From contig DAHVDE010000008.1 of assembly GCA_027313705.1 (NCBI GenBank), forward strand, positions 40,470 to 104,469: a stretch of DNA of 64,000 bases. Direction: 5' to 3'. Positions 52,856-61,347 of this stretch are shown here, one piece after another; position 1 is the first letter of the stretch; each line of letters begins with the position of its first letter. The position numbers and the translations under genes are program-made. The notes beneath the pieces are model-generated. The model was not told where the DNA came from, did not search any database, and saw nothing but the letters and a program-made list of their open reading frames with translations. Source of the stretch: Actinomycetota bacterium. GTDB lineage: Bacteria; Actinomycetota; Actinomycetes; Streptosporangiales; Streptosporangiaceae.

Positions 52856-53809
52856 TCAGGCTTGCCCGGCGAGCATCGGGAAGGGCGAGACGGTCAGCAT
52901 GTCGGGCAGGTTCCCGACGGAGAAGACTCGTCCGTCGCAGTCGCGGATGACTGGTCCGAGCGTGTCGTTGACCCGGGTCCAGCCCAGGCCGCCGAGCACG
53001 GCGATTAACGGGACACCGCCCAGCCGCACGGACTCGGAGTGGAGGCGCTCAAACCGGAGTGCCTTGTCTCGCGCGGTGCCACCATCGTTGGCGCCCTTGC
53101 ACTCCAGCATGGCGCGCAGCGCCCCGGACTGGTCATAGACGACGAAGTCGGGGGCGGGCTGGACGGTGACTTCGAAGCGGGCGGCGATTTCTGCCTGGTT
53201 GTGCGAGCCGGTGCGGATAAACGGGATCTCGTGCGTGGCGAACAGGGCTTCCACGGCATCTTCGATCAGGTCGCCTCGCAGTTCGGACGTGGCGTCGAGC
53301 AGTTGCCGGAACGCGCCTCCGTAGTGGCGCTGGTGGAGGAAGACGGCGTAGGGCACTCCGTCGGCCGCATACTGGCGCACGGACACCCAGCCGTCTACCG
53401 TGTCTGGCTTGTCCTGCTTTGATCTGGGGTTTCCCGGCGGGTCTCCGAACAGCGTGCCGCGCATGATCCGGTCGAGGGTTTCGGCGGCGGTCCTGGCGAG
53501 CCCGGCGGAGGTGGCTGTTCCGGAGCGTTCCATGGAATCGACTTTGGCGGGTGACAGCAATCGCAAGCTCTGCGGGCCCGCGACGAGCTTGGATGACCAG
53601 GCGAATTCGGTTCTGGTCAGTCCCGTCATGACGCGCAGCGGAAGTAGCACTACGGGCTCTGCTTGTATCGCTGCGGCGAGCTGGTCGACGGCCACTTGAG
53701 TGAAGCCCGCCGTCGCGACGCTGGCCTTGTCGTAGGCAGCGCTGAAGTGCGGCAGGTCATAGAACTCAGCCGCGTGAACATAGGCGTAGTCCGGGGCAAG
53801 GTGCGGCAC
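52856..53809 (-). CDS. Restriction endonuclease-like protein, 3' part of an interrupted gene
   Basis: The 317-residue frame carries the PD-(D/E)XK core: PDFVVYDQSGALRAMLECKG (Asp, then Glu and Lys), near residues 215-235. Earlier parts are helical with VVLLPLRVMTGLTRTEFAWSS. It begins at a GTG immediately after a TAG that ends a 47-residue frame in the same phase; the combined frame reads through VARRA-stop-VPHLAPDYAYVH. It lies downstream of a TSPPY-type DNA methyltransferase, so it should be the nuclease of a type II R-M system. Reinitiation at the GTG, or loss of function, are both possible. Confidence 0.7.
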   Translation of the reverse strand: MPHLAPDYAYVHAAEFYDLPHFSAAYDKASVATAGFTQVAVDQLAAAIQAEPVVLLPLRVMTGLTRTEFAWSSKLVAGPQSLRLLSPAKVDSMERSGTATSAGLARTAAETLDRIMRGTLFGDPPGNPRSKQDKPDTVDGWVSVRQYAADGVPYAVFLHQRHYGGAFRQLLDATSELRGDLIEDAVEALFATHEIPFIRTGSHNQAEIAARFEVTVQPAPDFVVYDQSGALRAMLECKGANDGGTARDKALRFERLHSESVRLGGVPLIAVLGGLGWTRVNDTLGPVIRDCDGRVFSVGNLPDMLTVSPFPMLAGQA

Positions 53810-53953
53810 CTAGGCGCGTCTTGCCACAGCCGCATAGATTTCTGAGTGCTCGTCGGTGCCGTGCCGCTGGGGGATCTGCCGCATGCGGGCAGCTCGCTCG
53901 TCCCAGGTTGCCGCCCCGACGATGAACTCTACGGTCTCTTCGGTGGTTGCCAT
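53810..53953 (-). CDS. 47-residue frame: probable N-terminus of the endonuclease, cut by an amber codon
   Basis: The ATG at 53953 lies 9 bases after the methyltransferase stop. The peptide MATTEETVEFIVGAATWDER then ARMRQIPQRHGTDEHSEIYAAVARRA ends at TAG, in phase with the downstream nuclease frame. Its polar, helical character and its position suggest the true N-terminus of the nuclease. A single-base change of a Tyr codon (TAC or TAT) to TAG would explain it. A separate tiny protein, such as a control peptide, is less likely because no helix-turn-helix is visible. Confidence 0.5.
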   Translation of the reverse strand: MATTEETVEFIVGAATWDERAARMRQIPQRHGTDEHSEIYAAVARRA

Positions 53954-53962
53954 CAAGAGTCT

Positions 53963-54889
53963 TCAGCGCGCGAGTTCTGCTAGCTCGATCAGCACCGGGG
54001 TATCGTCGGGCTCATCGGCGCACAGACGCTGGCGGGCGGTATCGACGAAGCTCTTGTGGATCTCCAGGCCTCCGGCCCTCCGACCCAGACGGCGTGCCAC
54101 GACTGGGGTCGTTCCCGATCCCGCAAACGGGTCGAGAACCACCGCGCCTGGCGGCGAACACGAATTGACGAAGAACTCGGCCAGGCCCTCGGGCATCGCA
54201 GCGGTATGGCCGCCCGCGCCCTTGTACTGGTTATATGTCTGAGGCACAGACACCACGTTGCCAGGATCGGCGCCACCGTGCAGGTAGGTTGTCGTCCTGT
54301 CCCGACCGAATCCAGCATCGGTGTTGCGCCTGCCGAGCTTGTCGAGCTTGCGCCGCTCGATCTCTTCTGGCGTTGTCTTGTAGGGCACCCGGATAGCATT
54401 CAGGTCAAAATAAGGTTTCGGTCCTTTGGCGAAGGCATAGACGTACTCGAAGCTGTCCTTTGTCCGTGGGCCGAACCGGCCGGGAACTGCGTTGGGCTTG
54501 GACCAGATGTAAGTTTCGAGCCAGCGCCAGCCCTGTTGCTGGAGTGCAATCACGAGCTGGTAGACGTAGGGATGCCGCTGGCCCTGCAGAGGGCCACTCT
54601 TAGCCACCCGGTTCTTGATATTGAGCACCAGCCAGCCGGTGTCCCGAGTGGCCGAAAGCATGGACTGGCTATAAGGAAGGAACCATTCGACATAGCGGTC
54701 TGGGTGAATACGGCTATAGGCGCGGGCATCAGCGTAGGGCGGGCTAGTGAACCACAGATCTACCGACTCGGTCGGCAGAGCCGGAAGCCATTGCGCGCTG
54801 TCGCCCCAGGTCATCCCCTCGCTAAGCAGGCGTTCGAGCATGTGAGCAGGTGAGGCCCGTGGAGCCGGTGGTGACAACGGGACCGTCAT
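53963..54889 (-). CDS. DNA methyltransferase, beta class (TSPPY type, N4-cytosine or N6-adenine)
   Basis: The 308-residue enzyme has motif IV (LWFTSPPYADARAYS) before motif I (VVLDPFAGSGTTPVVARRLG), which is the beta-class order. TSPPY points to N4-cytosine methylation; N6-adenine is possible. RRAGGLEI follows motif I as motif II. I take the ATG giving MTVPLSPPAP; an in-frame start 17 codons upstream adds a Cys-rich stretch that is less likely, and starts 16 and 25 codons further in are possible. It precedes the nuclease frame, forming a type II R-M locus that protects host DNA while the nuclease cuts foreign DNA. Confidence 0.85.
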   Translation of the reverse strand: MTVPLSPPAPRASPAHMLERLLSEGMTWGDSAQWLPALPTESVDLWFTSPPYADARAYSRIHPDRYVEWFLPYSQSMLSATRDTGWLVLNIKNRVAKSGPLQGQRHPYVYQLVIALQQQGWRWLETYIWSKPNAVPGRFGPRTKDSFEYVYAFAKGPKPYFDLNAIRVPYKTTPEEIERRKLDKLGRRNTDAGFGRDRTTTYLHGGADPGNVVSVPQTYNQYKGAGGHTAAMPEGLAEFFVNSCSPPGAVVLDPFAGSGTTPVVARRLGRRAGGLEIHKSFVDTARQRLCADEPDDTPVLIELAELAR

Positions 54890-55505
54890 GAGCATCGATC
54901 CTAACCAGGTGCAGGACAGGAATCCGGAACCGAAACACATCTACCGCTCCCTGCTCTTCCTCCATGCAACTCGGGGATCCCGGTTACTGTCGGCCAGGCA
55001 GGGAGATCGGCAGCCACGCTACCCCGGACTACTGACATCGCGCTGTGGCTTGCCTCCCTACCTCCCTACACCCGTGTCATCGGGCGGGCATGAACGCGAG
55101 CCCTGGTACGCGTCGCTCGTCCGCGCGGTCCCTCAGCTATGTGCTGACCTGTCAGCCTGCAATGGCCTGGCCCAAGCCGGTATGACGTGCAGCATGGCGC
55201 ATAGTTGAGCCTCTTTGCCCCCTGGACGTGCACTGTGGCGCGTGGTTTGACCTTCGGGTGGGCACGAAAGGTAATGAGGGGTGCGGGGAACCTTGGAAAA
55301 CCTGGGGTGGAGCGGAAGGTTGTCCGTGGTTCCCTGCTGCTGTTGACCCTTGTCTGGTCGTCTGCCTGCCCTGGCTGTGTTGGCGTAGTGGAAGGAAGGG
55401 CGTCGGCTGCATCGGGTGGCTGGGCCTAGGCGTGGGTGGGCGGGTGGTGCACTCGGCTCAGGGCGTTGTTGATGTTGCCGCGTTGCAATATGGTGCATCT
55501 AGCTC
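54890..55505. other. About 600 bases without a supportable gene
   Basis: Several open frames occur on both strands but all are Arg/Pro/Gly/Trp-rich with no conserved motif and no ribosome-binding site. The methyltransferase promoter should lie near 54900-54960. I see no strong repeat or hairpin. Confidence 0.4.
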
Positions 55506-55711
55506 ATGGAGGCTACGGCAGGCAGCATCATGCTCATGTCACTGGACCGCTCCGCGCCCGAGCCCCTGCGCGACCAGTTCGCCGACCTGATCCGCAGCAA
55601 GATCATCGATGGCACGTGGCCGACGCGAACGGCGATACCTTTCGTCAGGAGCCGGTCAAAGCTGTCGGCATCACCGTTAGCCGCCACCTAGCCGCCTTGC
55701 CCTGGCGATGA
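55506..55711 (+). pseudogene. GntR-type winged-helix fragment with frameshift
   Basis: MSLDRSAPEPLRDQFADLIR then SKIIDGTWPTRTAIP is the first half of a GntR DNA-binding domain. After GTAIPF-like sequence the meaningful frame shifts by one base and continues FRQEPVKAVGITVSRH, resembling the recognition helix. Nothing of the effector domain follows. It is a relic of about 65 residues. Confidence 0.45.
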
Positions 55712-55961
55712 CGGTGCCGTCGATCTCAAGCGGCATAAGGTCTCGTCGATGCGGATTGCCTGTGACTACGCAACCCGCTTCGGCCGGCCTAGGATCGACG
55801 CATTGCGAAGGCCGGATACCTTTGACCTGCGCGAACAGGCCTCTAGCGACATTAGCGGAGGAGACCACCGCGAATGGCATGCCCGCCAGCTCGCGACGGG
55901 CTGTCACAGATCCGGGTGGTGCCTTGTCTTAGTGGCAGGCATCAGGCGGAAGGGGAAGTCC
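55712..55961. other. 250-base leader region of the epimerase 2 / ECF module
   Basis: No gene is supportable. A frame open to the epimerase start from 55749 would add 71 residues with no family character. GAAGGGGAAG at 55948-55957 is the ribosome-binding site for epimerase 2. Confidence 0.4.
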
Positions 55962-56891
55962 ATGCGGGTTTTCGTTACGGGAGCGACAGGAGCGCTGGGA
56001 CGCTATCTGGTTCCCAGCCTGGTCGGCGCAGGTCACGAGGTGACCGCCAGCACGAGGACGCCTGGCAAGACCGGGACGCTGCGTGCGGCTGGGGCGGTGC
56101 CTGTGGTGGTGGACGGGCGTGATCGCGAGGCGGTGATCGCGGCGGTGCGGACTGCGGCGCCAGAGGTGATCGTGCATGAGATGACCGCGCTGACGGGCAT
56201 GCGCAACCTCCGCAATCCCGACAAGCTATTCGCGTCAACGAACGAGCTGCGGGTCCTGGGCACCGATAACTTGCTGGCGGCCGCTGCGGCGGCGGGTACC
56301 AGGCGGGTGGTCGCGCAGAGTTACGCGGGCGGCGGGCCTGATGAGCGTCCAGGACCGCCGAAGACAGAAGACGAGCCTTCGCGGTGGCGGTCAGTCCGGT
56401 CGGCCATGGCTGGGCCTGCGGCGATCGCGCATGTGGAGAAGGCGGTGCCCGAGCAGGCGCCGGAAGGGCTCGTGCTGCGCTATGGCGGCTTCTACGGGCC
56501 GGGCACCGGGAATTTCCTGCTGGAGGCGGTGCGGAAGCGGCAGGTGCCTGTGATCGGCGGCGGGACAGGAGTCTGGTCGTTCATCGAGATCACCGACGCC
56601 GCCGCGGCGACGGTCGCCGCGATCGGCCGCGGCGGGCCGGGCATTTACAACGTGGTCGATGACCACCCGGCCCCGGTCGCGGAATGGCTGCCGTACCTGG
56701 CGGAGGTAGTGGGAGCCAAACCGCCGCTGCGGCTGCCTGCCTGGCTCGGGCGGATGCTTGCCGGGGAGTTCCTCGTCGTCCAGATGACCAGTTCGCGTGG
56801 CTACTCGAACGAGAAGGCGAAGAAGGAACTGGGCTGGGAGCCGCGGTATGCGAGCTGGCGGGAGGGATTCGGTGCCTGGGTCAGCGGATGA
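55962..56891 (+). CDS. NAD(P)-dependent epimerase/dehydratase (2)
   Basis: The 309-residue extended SDR begins MRVFVTGATGALGRYLVPSL, with HEMTALTGM, LRYGGFYGPG, IYNVVDDHPAPVAEWLPYLA and KKELGWEPRYASWREGF. It is a close relative of the epimerase at 49361-50269. Its stop lies within the first codons of a downstream ECF sigma gene, so the two are translated from one message. ECF41-type factors are often coded next to such oxidoreductases. The substrate is unknown. Confidence 0.85.
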   Translation: MRVFVTGATGALGRYLVPSLVGAGHEVTASTRTPGKTGTLRAAGAVPVVVDGRDREAVIAAVRTAAPEVIVHEMTALTGMRNLRNPDKLFASTNELRVLGTDNLLAAAAAAGTRRVVAQSYAGGGPDERPGPPKTEDEPSRWRSVRSAMAGPAAIAHVEKAVPEQAPEGLVLRYGGFYGPGTGNFLLEAVRKRQVPVIGGGTGVWSFIEITDAAAATVAAIGRGGPGIYNVVDDHPAPVAEWLPYLAEVVGAKPPLRLPAWLGRMLAGEFLVVQMTSSRGYSNEKAKKELGWEPRYASWREGFGAWVSG

Positions 56892-57810
56892 GCCGAGCGC
56901 GGCGGACACGGACCATCGGCCGCTGTTGTTCTCGATCGCCTACGGGATGACCGGATCGGTGGGCGATGCCGAGGACATCGTGCAGGACGCGTTCGTTGGC
57001 CTGACCCGCGCTCGCCATGCGGGGACGGCGATCGCCGATCCGAAGGCGTACCTGACGACCGCAGTGACCCGGCTGGGCATCAACTACCTGGGCTCGGCGC
57101 GGGTGCGGCGGGAGAGGTACGTCGGGGACTGGCTGCCCGAGCCGGTCGTTTTGCCCGCCGGCGAGCCGGGTCCTGCCGAGCACGCCGAACTGGCCGACTC
57201 GCTGTCGATGGCGTTCCTGGTGCTGCTTGAGGCGCTGTCGCCGACCGAGCGCGCCGTGTTCATGCTGCGCGAGGTGTTCGGGTACGGCTACCCCGACATC
57301 GCCGGGATCACCGGCAAGACGCAGGCGAACTGCCGGCAGATCTTCGCCCGCGCCAGGCAGCGCATCGCGGCCGGGGCGCAGGTACCAGGCTGTGAGCCGT
57401 CGGCGGCACGGCGGGCAGAAGGCGCGGAACTCGCCCGCAGGTTCTTCGAAGCGGCTGCGGGTGGCGACATGGAGGCGCTGCTAGGCATGCTCGCACCTGA
57501 CGTGACGGTTCGCGGGGACGGCGGCGGCAAGGCACTAGTGGCGAGGAGACCGCCGGCGGGCCGGGAGCAGGTGACCCGGCACCTGATCGGCCTGTTCCGC
57601 CGGGGCCGGATGCTCGGCGTCTCGGTGCGGCTGGCCTGGGTCAACGGCCAGCCAGGCGCCGTCGCGCACGACGCAGAAGGCCGTGTGGTCGCCGTATTCG
57701 CCCTCGACATCACTGCCGGCCTGGTCCAGGCAATTCGCGCAGTGGTCAATCCCGACAAGCTCGGTCACCTCGGACCGGTTTCTGACCTAGCCCGCCTGCC
57801 AGGTCACTGA
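56872..57810 (+). CDS. ECF41-family RNA polymerase sigma factor with SnoaL-like domain
   Basis: The 312-residue sigma factor has region 2 (FSIAYGMTGSVGDAEDIVQDAFVGLTRAR), region 4 (AVFMLREVFGYGYPDIAGITGKTQANCRQIFARARQRI) and a SnoaL-like tail carrying the ECF41 marks DGGGKA and NPDKL. It is controlled by its own C-terminal extension rather than by an anti-sigma factor. The GTG after GGGAGGG overlaps the epimerase gene by 20 bases. The nearby ATG at 56888 is out of frame. Confidence 0.9.
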   Translation: MPGSADEPSAADTDHRPLLFSIAYGMTGSVGDAEDIVQDAFVGLTRARHAGTAIADPKAYLTTAVTRLGINYLGSARVRRERYVGDWLPEPVVLPAGEPGPAEHAELADSLSMAFLVLLEALSPTERAVFMLREVFGYGYPDIAGITGKTQANCRQIFARARQRIAAGAQVPGCEPSAARRAEGAELARRFFEAAAGGDMEALLGMLAPDVTVRGDGGGKALVARRPPAGREQVTRHLIGLFRRGRMLGVSVRLAWVNGQPGAVAHDAEGRVVAVFALDITAGLVQAIRAVVNPDKLGHLGPVSDLARLPGH

Positions 57811-57879
57811 AACTAGCGCAGATGCTTGCCCGGCTCGGCACCGAGCGGATCAAGTGGCCGACTGCGGCGTTATGAGCGG

Positions 57880-58815
57880 TCACCCGGCCAGGTACTTGGC
57901 GGTCGCGGCACGGAGCGCTGTGGCGCAGGCGGCGACTGCCGGGTGGGCGCCTGCTCCGCTGCGATAGGCGATCAGCGTGCGCCGCCGGGCGGGCAGCGCC
58001 GTCAGCGTGACGCCTGCCGGCCTGTCGGCCAGCGCCAGTTCTGGTACCAGCGCGACCCCCTGACCTGCCGCCACGAGCGTCAGCACGGCCGCGAAATCAT
58101 CTGCATAGTGCCTGATCCGCGGTGTGAACCCGGCCGCCTGGCACAACCGCATGGCCATCAGGTGACACAGCGTGCCTGGACTGGCGACGATCCACGGCTG
58201 TTCGCGATGGGCGTGGACGGCGTCATGGCGGCCGGGCGGTCCGGCAGAGTCGGCAGCATCCGTTGCACGCACCGGCCGGGCGGTTTTCGCCACCGCAAGC
58301 CAGATGGCTTCCTCCAGCAGCGGCTCGGTCGCCAGCGCGGGGTCGGGTTCGGCCGGCACGTAGTCGTACTCGTGCACGAGAGCGATGTCCAGTGCCCCTG
58401 ACCGCAATGCTTCCGGCACATCAACCGGGTCAAGCTCGGTCACGCGCAGTTCCAGTCTCGGATGCTCAGCGCCAAGCTGCACCAAAGCGGCCGGAAGCAA
58501 CGTCCGGACCGCGGTCGGGAAGGCACCCACCCGCAAGTCGCCGGCCAGGTCACCGCGCAGCTGGGCCAGCGCGGCCTCGGCCTCCTCAAGCAGCGCGAGC
58601 ACCTGGCCGGCCCGCTGCGCCAACTCGACGCCCGCTGCGGTCAGTTCGACGCGGCGACCTGAACGCCGGACCAGCGGCAGGCCAGCCTCGCGCTCCAGCA
58701 CGCTCAGCTGCTGGGAGACGGCAGATGGCGTACAGAAGGCCGCTTGTGCTACGGCAGCGATCGTGCCGAGGCGGGCCAGTTCGCGAAGGAGTTTCATGCG
58801 ACGGACATCAAGCAT
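57880..58815 (-). CDS. LysR family transcriptional regulator
   Basis: The 311-residue regulator has the N-terminal helix-turn-helix LLRELARLGTIAAVAQAAF then TPSAVSQQLSVLEREAGLPL, followed by the effector-binding domain with DIALVHEYDY. It is divergent from the DapA-like gene and its start codon adjoins a long dyad at 58816-58852. It probably controls the DapA-like gene and itself. Ligand unknown. Confidence 0.9.
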   Translation of the reverse strand: MLDVRRMKLLRELARLGTIAAVAQAAFCTPSAVSQQLSVLEREAGLPLVRRSGRRVELTAAGVELAQRAGQVLALLEEAEAALAQLRGDLAGDLRVGAFPTAVRTLLPAALVQLGAEHPRLELRVTELDPVDVPEALRSGALDIALVHEYDYVPAEPDPALATEPLLEEAIWLAVAKTARPVRATDAADSAGPPGRHDAVHAHREQPWIVASPGTLCHLMAMRLCQAAGFTPRIRHYADDFAAVLTLVAAGQGVALVPELALADRPAGVTLTALPARRRTLIAYRSGAGAHPAVAACATALRAATAKYLAG

Positions 58816-58852
58816 CAGTTCAGCTTACGTATCTATGCAGTAAGCAGAACTG
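58816..58852. promoter_or_regulatory. 37-bp dyad, LysR operator candidate
   Basis: CAGTTC-A-GCTTAC and GTAAGC-A-GAACTG form 13-base arms with one mismatch around an 11-base centre. The dyad lies directly against the LysR start codon and 35 bases before the DapA-like gene, spanning the divergent promoter. LysR proteins typically bind such dyads. Confidence 0.65.
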
Positions 58853-58886
58853 GACCTGCACGATTGCGGGTAGGCAGGATCGGTCC

Positions 58887-59785
58887 ATGAACCCACTGAC
58901 TGGCCTGTTCGTCCCGCTGATCACTCCCTTCACCGCTGAGGGCGCGATCGCCTCCGACGCGCTCAGGCGCCTGGCACACCGGGTGCTTGACGACGGCGCG
59001 GCGGGCATCGTCGCCCTGGGCACGACGGCGGAGACGCCAACCCTGACCGACGCCGAGCAGTCGGAGGTGCTGCGGACCTGCAGCCGGGTCTGCCAAGAAC
59101 GCGGGGCCACGCTGATCGCCGGTGCCGGATCGAACAACACGGCGAGGTCCGCGGTCACCCTGGCCGCTCTCGGCAGGTACCCCGAGGTCGGCGCGGCGCT
59201 GACAGTCGTCCCTTACTACAGCAGGCCAGGCGCGGCCGGGGTGATCGAGCATTTCAGGACACTGGCCGCGAGCAGCCCCGTGCCAATCGTCGTCTACAAC
59301 ATCCCATACCGCACCGGCCAGGCGGTCGACTGCCGGTGATGCGCCAGGTCGCGGCCATGCCGGGCATAGCCGGAGTCAAGCACTCAGCCGGATCGGTAGA
59401 CGCGGACACGATCGCGATGATGGCGCAACGACCGCATGGGTTCAGCGTTCTCGGCGGAGACTGCCTCTACCTCTCGCCGCTGCTCGCGCTTGGCGCGGAC
59501 GGCGCCATCTCAGCCTCCGCGCACATCTGCACGCGACAGTACGCCAGGCTGATCGATCTATGGCGGGATGACCGGGCGACCGAGGCCAGGCAACTAGGGC
59601 ACCAGCTTGCGCCGCTGTCGCGCGCGCTGTTCGCCGAGCCTAACCCGGCCGTGATCAAGTCGGTGCTGTACCGGCTCGGCGAGATCCCGAGCCCCGCAGT
59701 GCGCCTTCCGCTGCTGCCCGCCGGCCTGGAATCGACAGAGGCGGCGCTGCGAGCCCGCGAACCCGTAGCTGCCTCGACCGGCTGA
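58887..59785 (+). pseudogene. DapA-like (dihydrodipicolinate synthase/NAL family) aldolase split by a frameshift
   Basis: The first frame (58887-59339) covers MNPLTGLFVPLITPFTAEG, GTTAETPTLT, GAGSNNT and YNIPYRTGQ with the catalytic Tyr, then stops after VDCR. The second frame (59336-59785) resumes with MRQVAAMPGIAGVKHSAG, holding the Schiff-base Lys, and runs to the normal C-terminus. Adding one base near 59336 restores a single frame of about 300 residues. The junction reads GTGATG, so coupled translation of two halves, recent decay, or a sequence error are all possible. The LysR gene is divergent. Confidence 0.75.
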
Positions 59786-59913
59786 ACGCGCCATACATCC
59801 GCGCCGGTCCTCCGGGAGGCGACTCTGGGATGCTAGCGCGGTGCCGACCTGGGCGAAGTGGGCCGGACCGACGGCACCTCCAGCGCGCGCATCCTCCGCC
59901 ATGGTGTCCACGC

Positions 59914-60012
59914 CCCGACATCGAGAAGCACGATCCGCAGGCAGTCATCGCGGGTGGACTCGTAGAACTCCGCGAAGTCCTTCGGCACTCGCTCCATGCC
60001 CTTAACACCCAT
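59914..60012 (-). pseudogene. N-terminal fragment of an ECF sigma factor
   Basis: MGVKGMERVPKDFAEFYEST followed by RDDCLRIVLLDVGAW is the start of region 2 of SigE-type ECF factors. The similarity ends after about 33 residues and nothing of region 2.4 or 4 follows. It is a relic on the edge of the DapA-like gene. Confidence 0.45.
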
Positions 60013-60200
60013 GACAGACCGGATCCCTTTACCGACCCGGCTTGGCCCGCGCGGGCGACCCGCAAGCCTCCGCCGTCTCCGAACAACGGAAATTTCCGTA
60101 TCTTTGGCCGGCCGTTGATTGCGGACGGGGCACCTGATAGAGATCGTGGCATCCGGCACTTTTCCTGTACAGGAACGACGAACCCGAAAGGCAGCCGACC

Positions 60201-60769
60201 ATGGGCTTGTCCTCCAAACGCAATTCCGGCGGGCAAGTGCCGAGAGTGCTCCTCGGTCAGCTCAGCGCTTTCGGCCGGGCCGCATTCGATGCCAAGGTAC
60301 AGGGCAGCCTCTCATCGACCCCCGCTACGACTGGCAGAATTTCTTCGCCCTTATGCTTCCCGCTTTCACCGGCAACCCGACGCAGGCGATCGCGGAGGTC
60401 CACGCCGCTGCGGGAAGCGATGTGTACGCCAGGTACGGCGGCTACCGCATTATCGCTGAGTTCGATGCCGGGCTCAAGGACCCGCTGTACCTGGACATGA
60501 TGGACGCCGGCCTCTGGTTCATGTACGACAGGAAGCTTTCCAGCGGCCACATGACGGGTTATGAACGAGACCGCTGGGTTCAGGCTCATGGCGATGTGCG
60601 CACATCGTTCGACCGCATCGTCGAAGTCGCGCCGCCCGAGCACCACGTCGTCGCCATCGACCTTCGCCCCGGCGGGTCATTGATCGTCGCGAAGCTAGGA
60701 CCTGGCCCGCTAGACAACCAGTTCCATATCGAGCGCACTGCCGAGCGCACCTACGGCGCCTTTCCATGA
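60201..60769 (+). pseudogene. Unknown protein gene interrupted by a frameshift
   Basis: The N-terminal part from the ATG at 60201 reads MGLSSKRNSGGQVPRVLLGQ and FGRAAFDAKVQG. At about 60303 the coding character moves to another frame (QPLIDPRYDWQNFFALMLPAF) and continues to GAFP and a stop. One missing base near 60303 would join both. The C-terminal 155 residues contain LYLDMMDAGLWFMYDRKLSSG and VVAIDLRPGGSLIVAKLG. I do not recognise the family. Translation of only the second part is possible. Confidence 0.45.
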
Positions 60770-60916
60770 GGAAGCAGAATTCAGAAGCCGTGACCCTCAC
60801 GCGCTGCGAAGAGCCAGAGATTCCTCAGTCGGACACGGCTGACGAAGTCCTCCGCAGACCTCGCGCCGGTCACGACCATCAGCGCGCACCAGGGCTTGTG
60901 CCGGTCCGCTGCCTGG

Positions 60917-61288
60917 TAGTGCGCAGGCAGCCTGGCTGATCACACCGGCTGGATCGCCAAGGTGGCGTTTTCACCTGATGGCCGCTACCTGACAACAGGG
61001 AGCGCTGATCCAACCGTCAGGATCTGGGATCTCGCGAGGCAGAAATATTATCGAGTGCTCGACCAGTTCGACAACTGGGAAGTGACCGACTTCAGTTTCT
61101 CACCCGGCTCGCGATTCATAGCCGCGTTCAACAGTGATCCCGCGATATACGTCTATGACATCGATAGCGGCGCTCTCGTCGCCCAACAGAGACCGTCATA
61201 TTGTTCCTGGAGCCCTGACGGGCGGTACCTGGCCACCTCCGGCTTTGAGACAACCCTCTGGGCTGCGCCTGTCACACCCGGCCAGTAA
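60917..61288 (+). pseudogene. WD40-repeat protein C-terminal fragment
   Basis: The frame carries DHTGWIAKVAFSPDGRYLTT followed by GSADPTVRIWD, one full WD40 blade, then a weaker second blade ending in YCSWSPDGRYLATSGFETTLW. There is no start or signal and the upstream frame is stopped by TAG at 60917-60919. A WD40 propeller needs six to eight blades, so this is a relic. Confidence 0.55.
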
Positions 61289-61304
61289 ACGCATCAACCC
61301 GTGA

Positions 61305-61332
61305 GCCCCGGTCGCGACAACCCGACCGGGGC
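61305..61332. terminator. Bidirectional hairpin between convergent genes
   Basis: GCCCCGGTCG and CGACCGGGGC form a perfect 10-bp stem with an 8-base loop. It lies 17 bases after the WD40-fragment stop and 16 bases beyond the stop of the minus-strand membrane protein gene, so it can serve both. No U-run. Confidence 0.65.
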
Positions 61333-61347
61333 CGCAGACCAACCCGC

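Noticed and set aside
52558-52950. 130-codon frame in the gap after the sigma factor gene
   Set aside because: Low-complexity Arg/Pro/Ser sequence that overlaps the nuclease gene; no ribosome-binding site.
55749-55961. N-terminal extension of epimerase 2
   Set aside because: The SDR glycine-rich loop must lie at the N-terminus; the ATG with GAAGGGGAAG upstream gives exactly that.
57830-57860. Short palindrome GCTCGGCACCGAGC as a terminator
   Set aside because: The 2-base loop is too small for an RNA hairpin of full stem length; unconvincing as a terminator.
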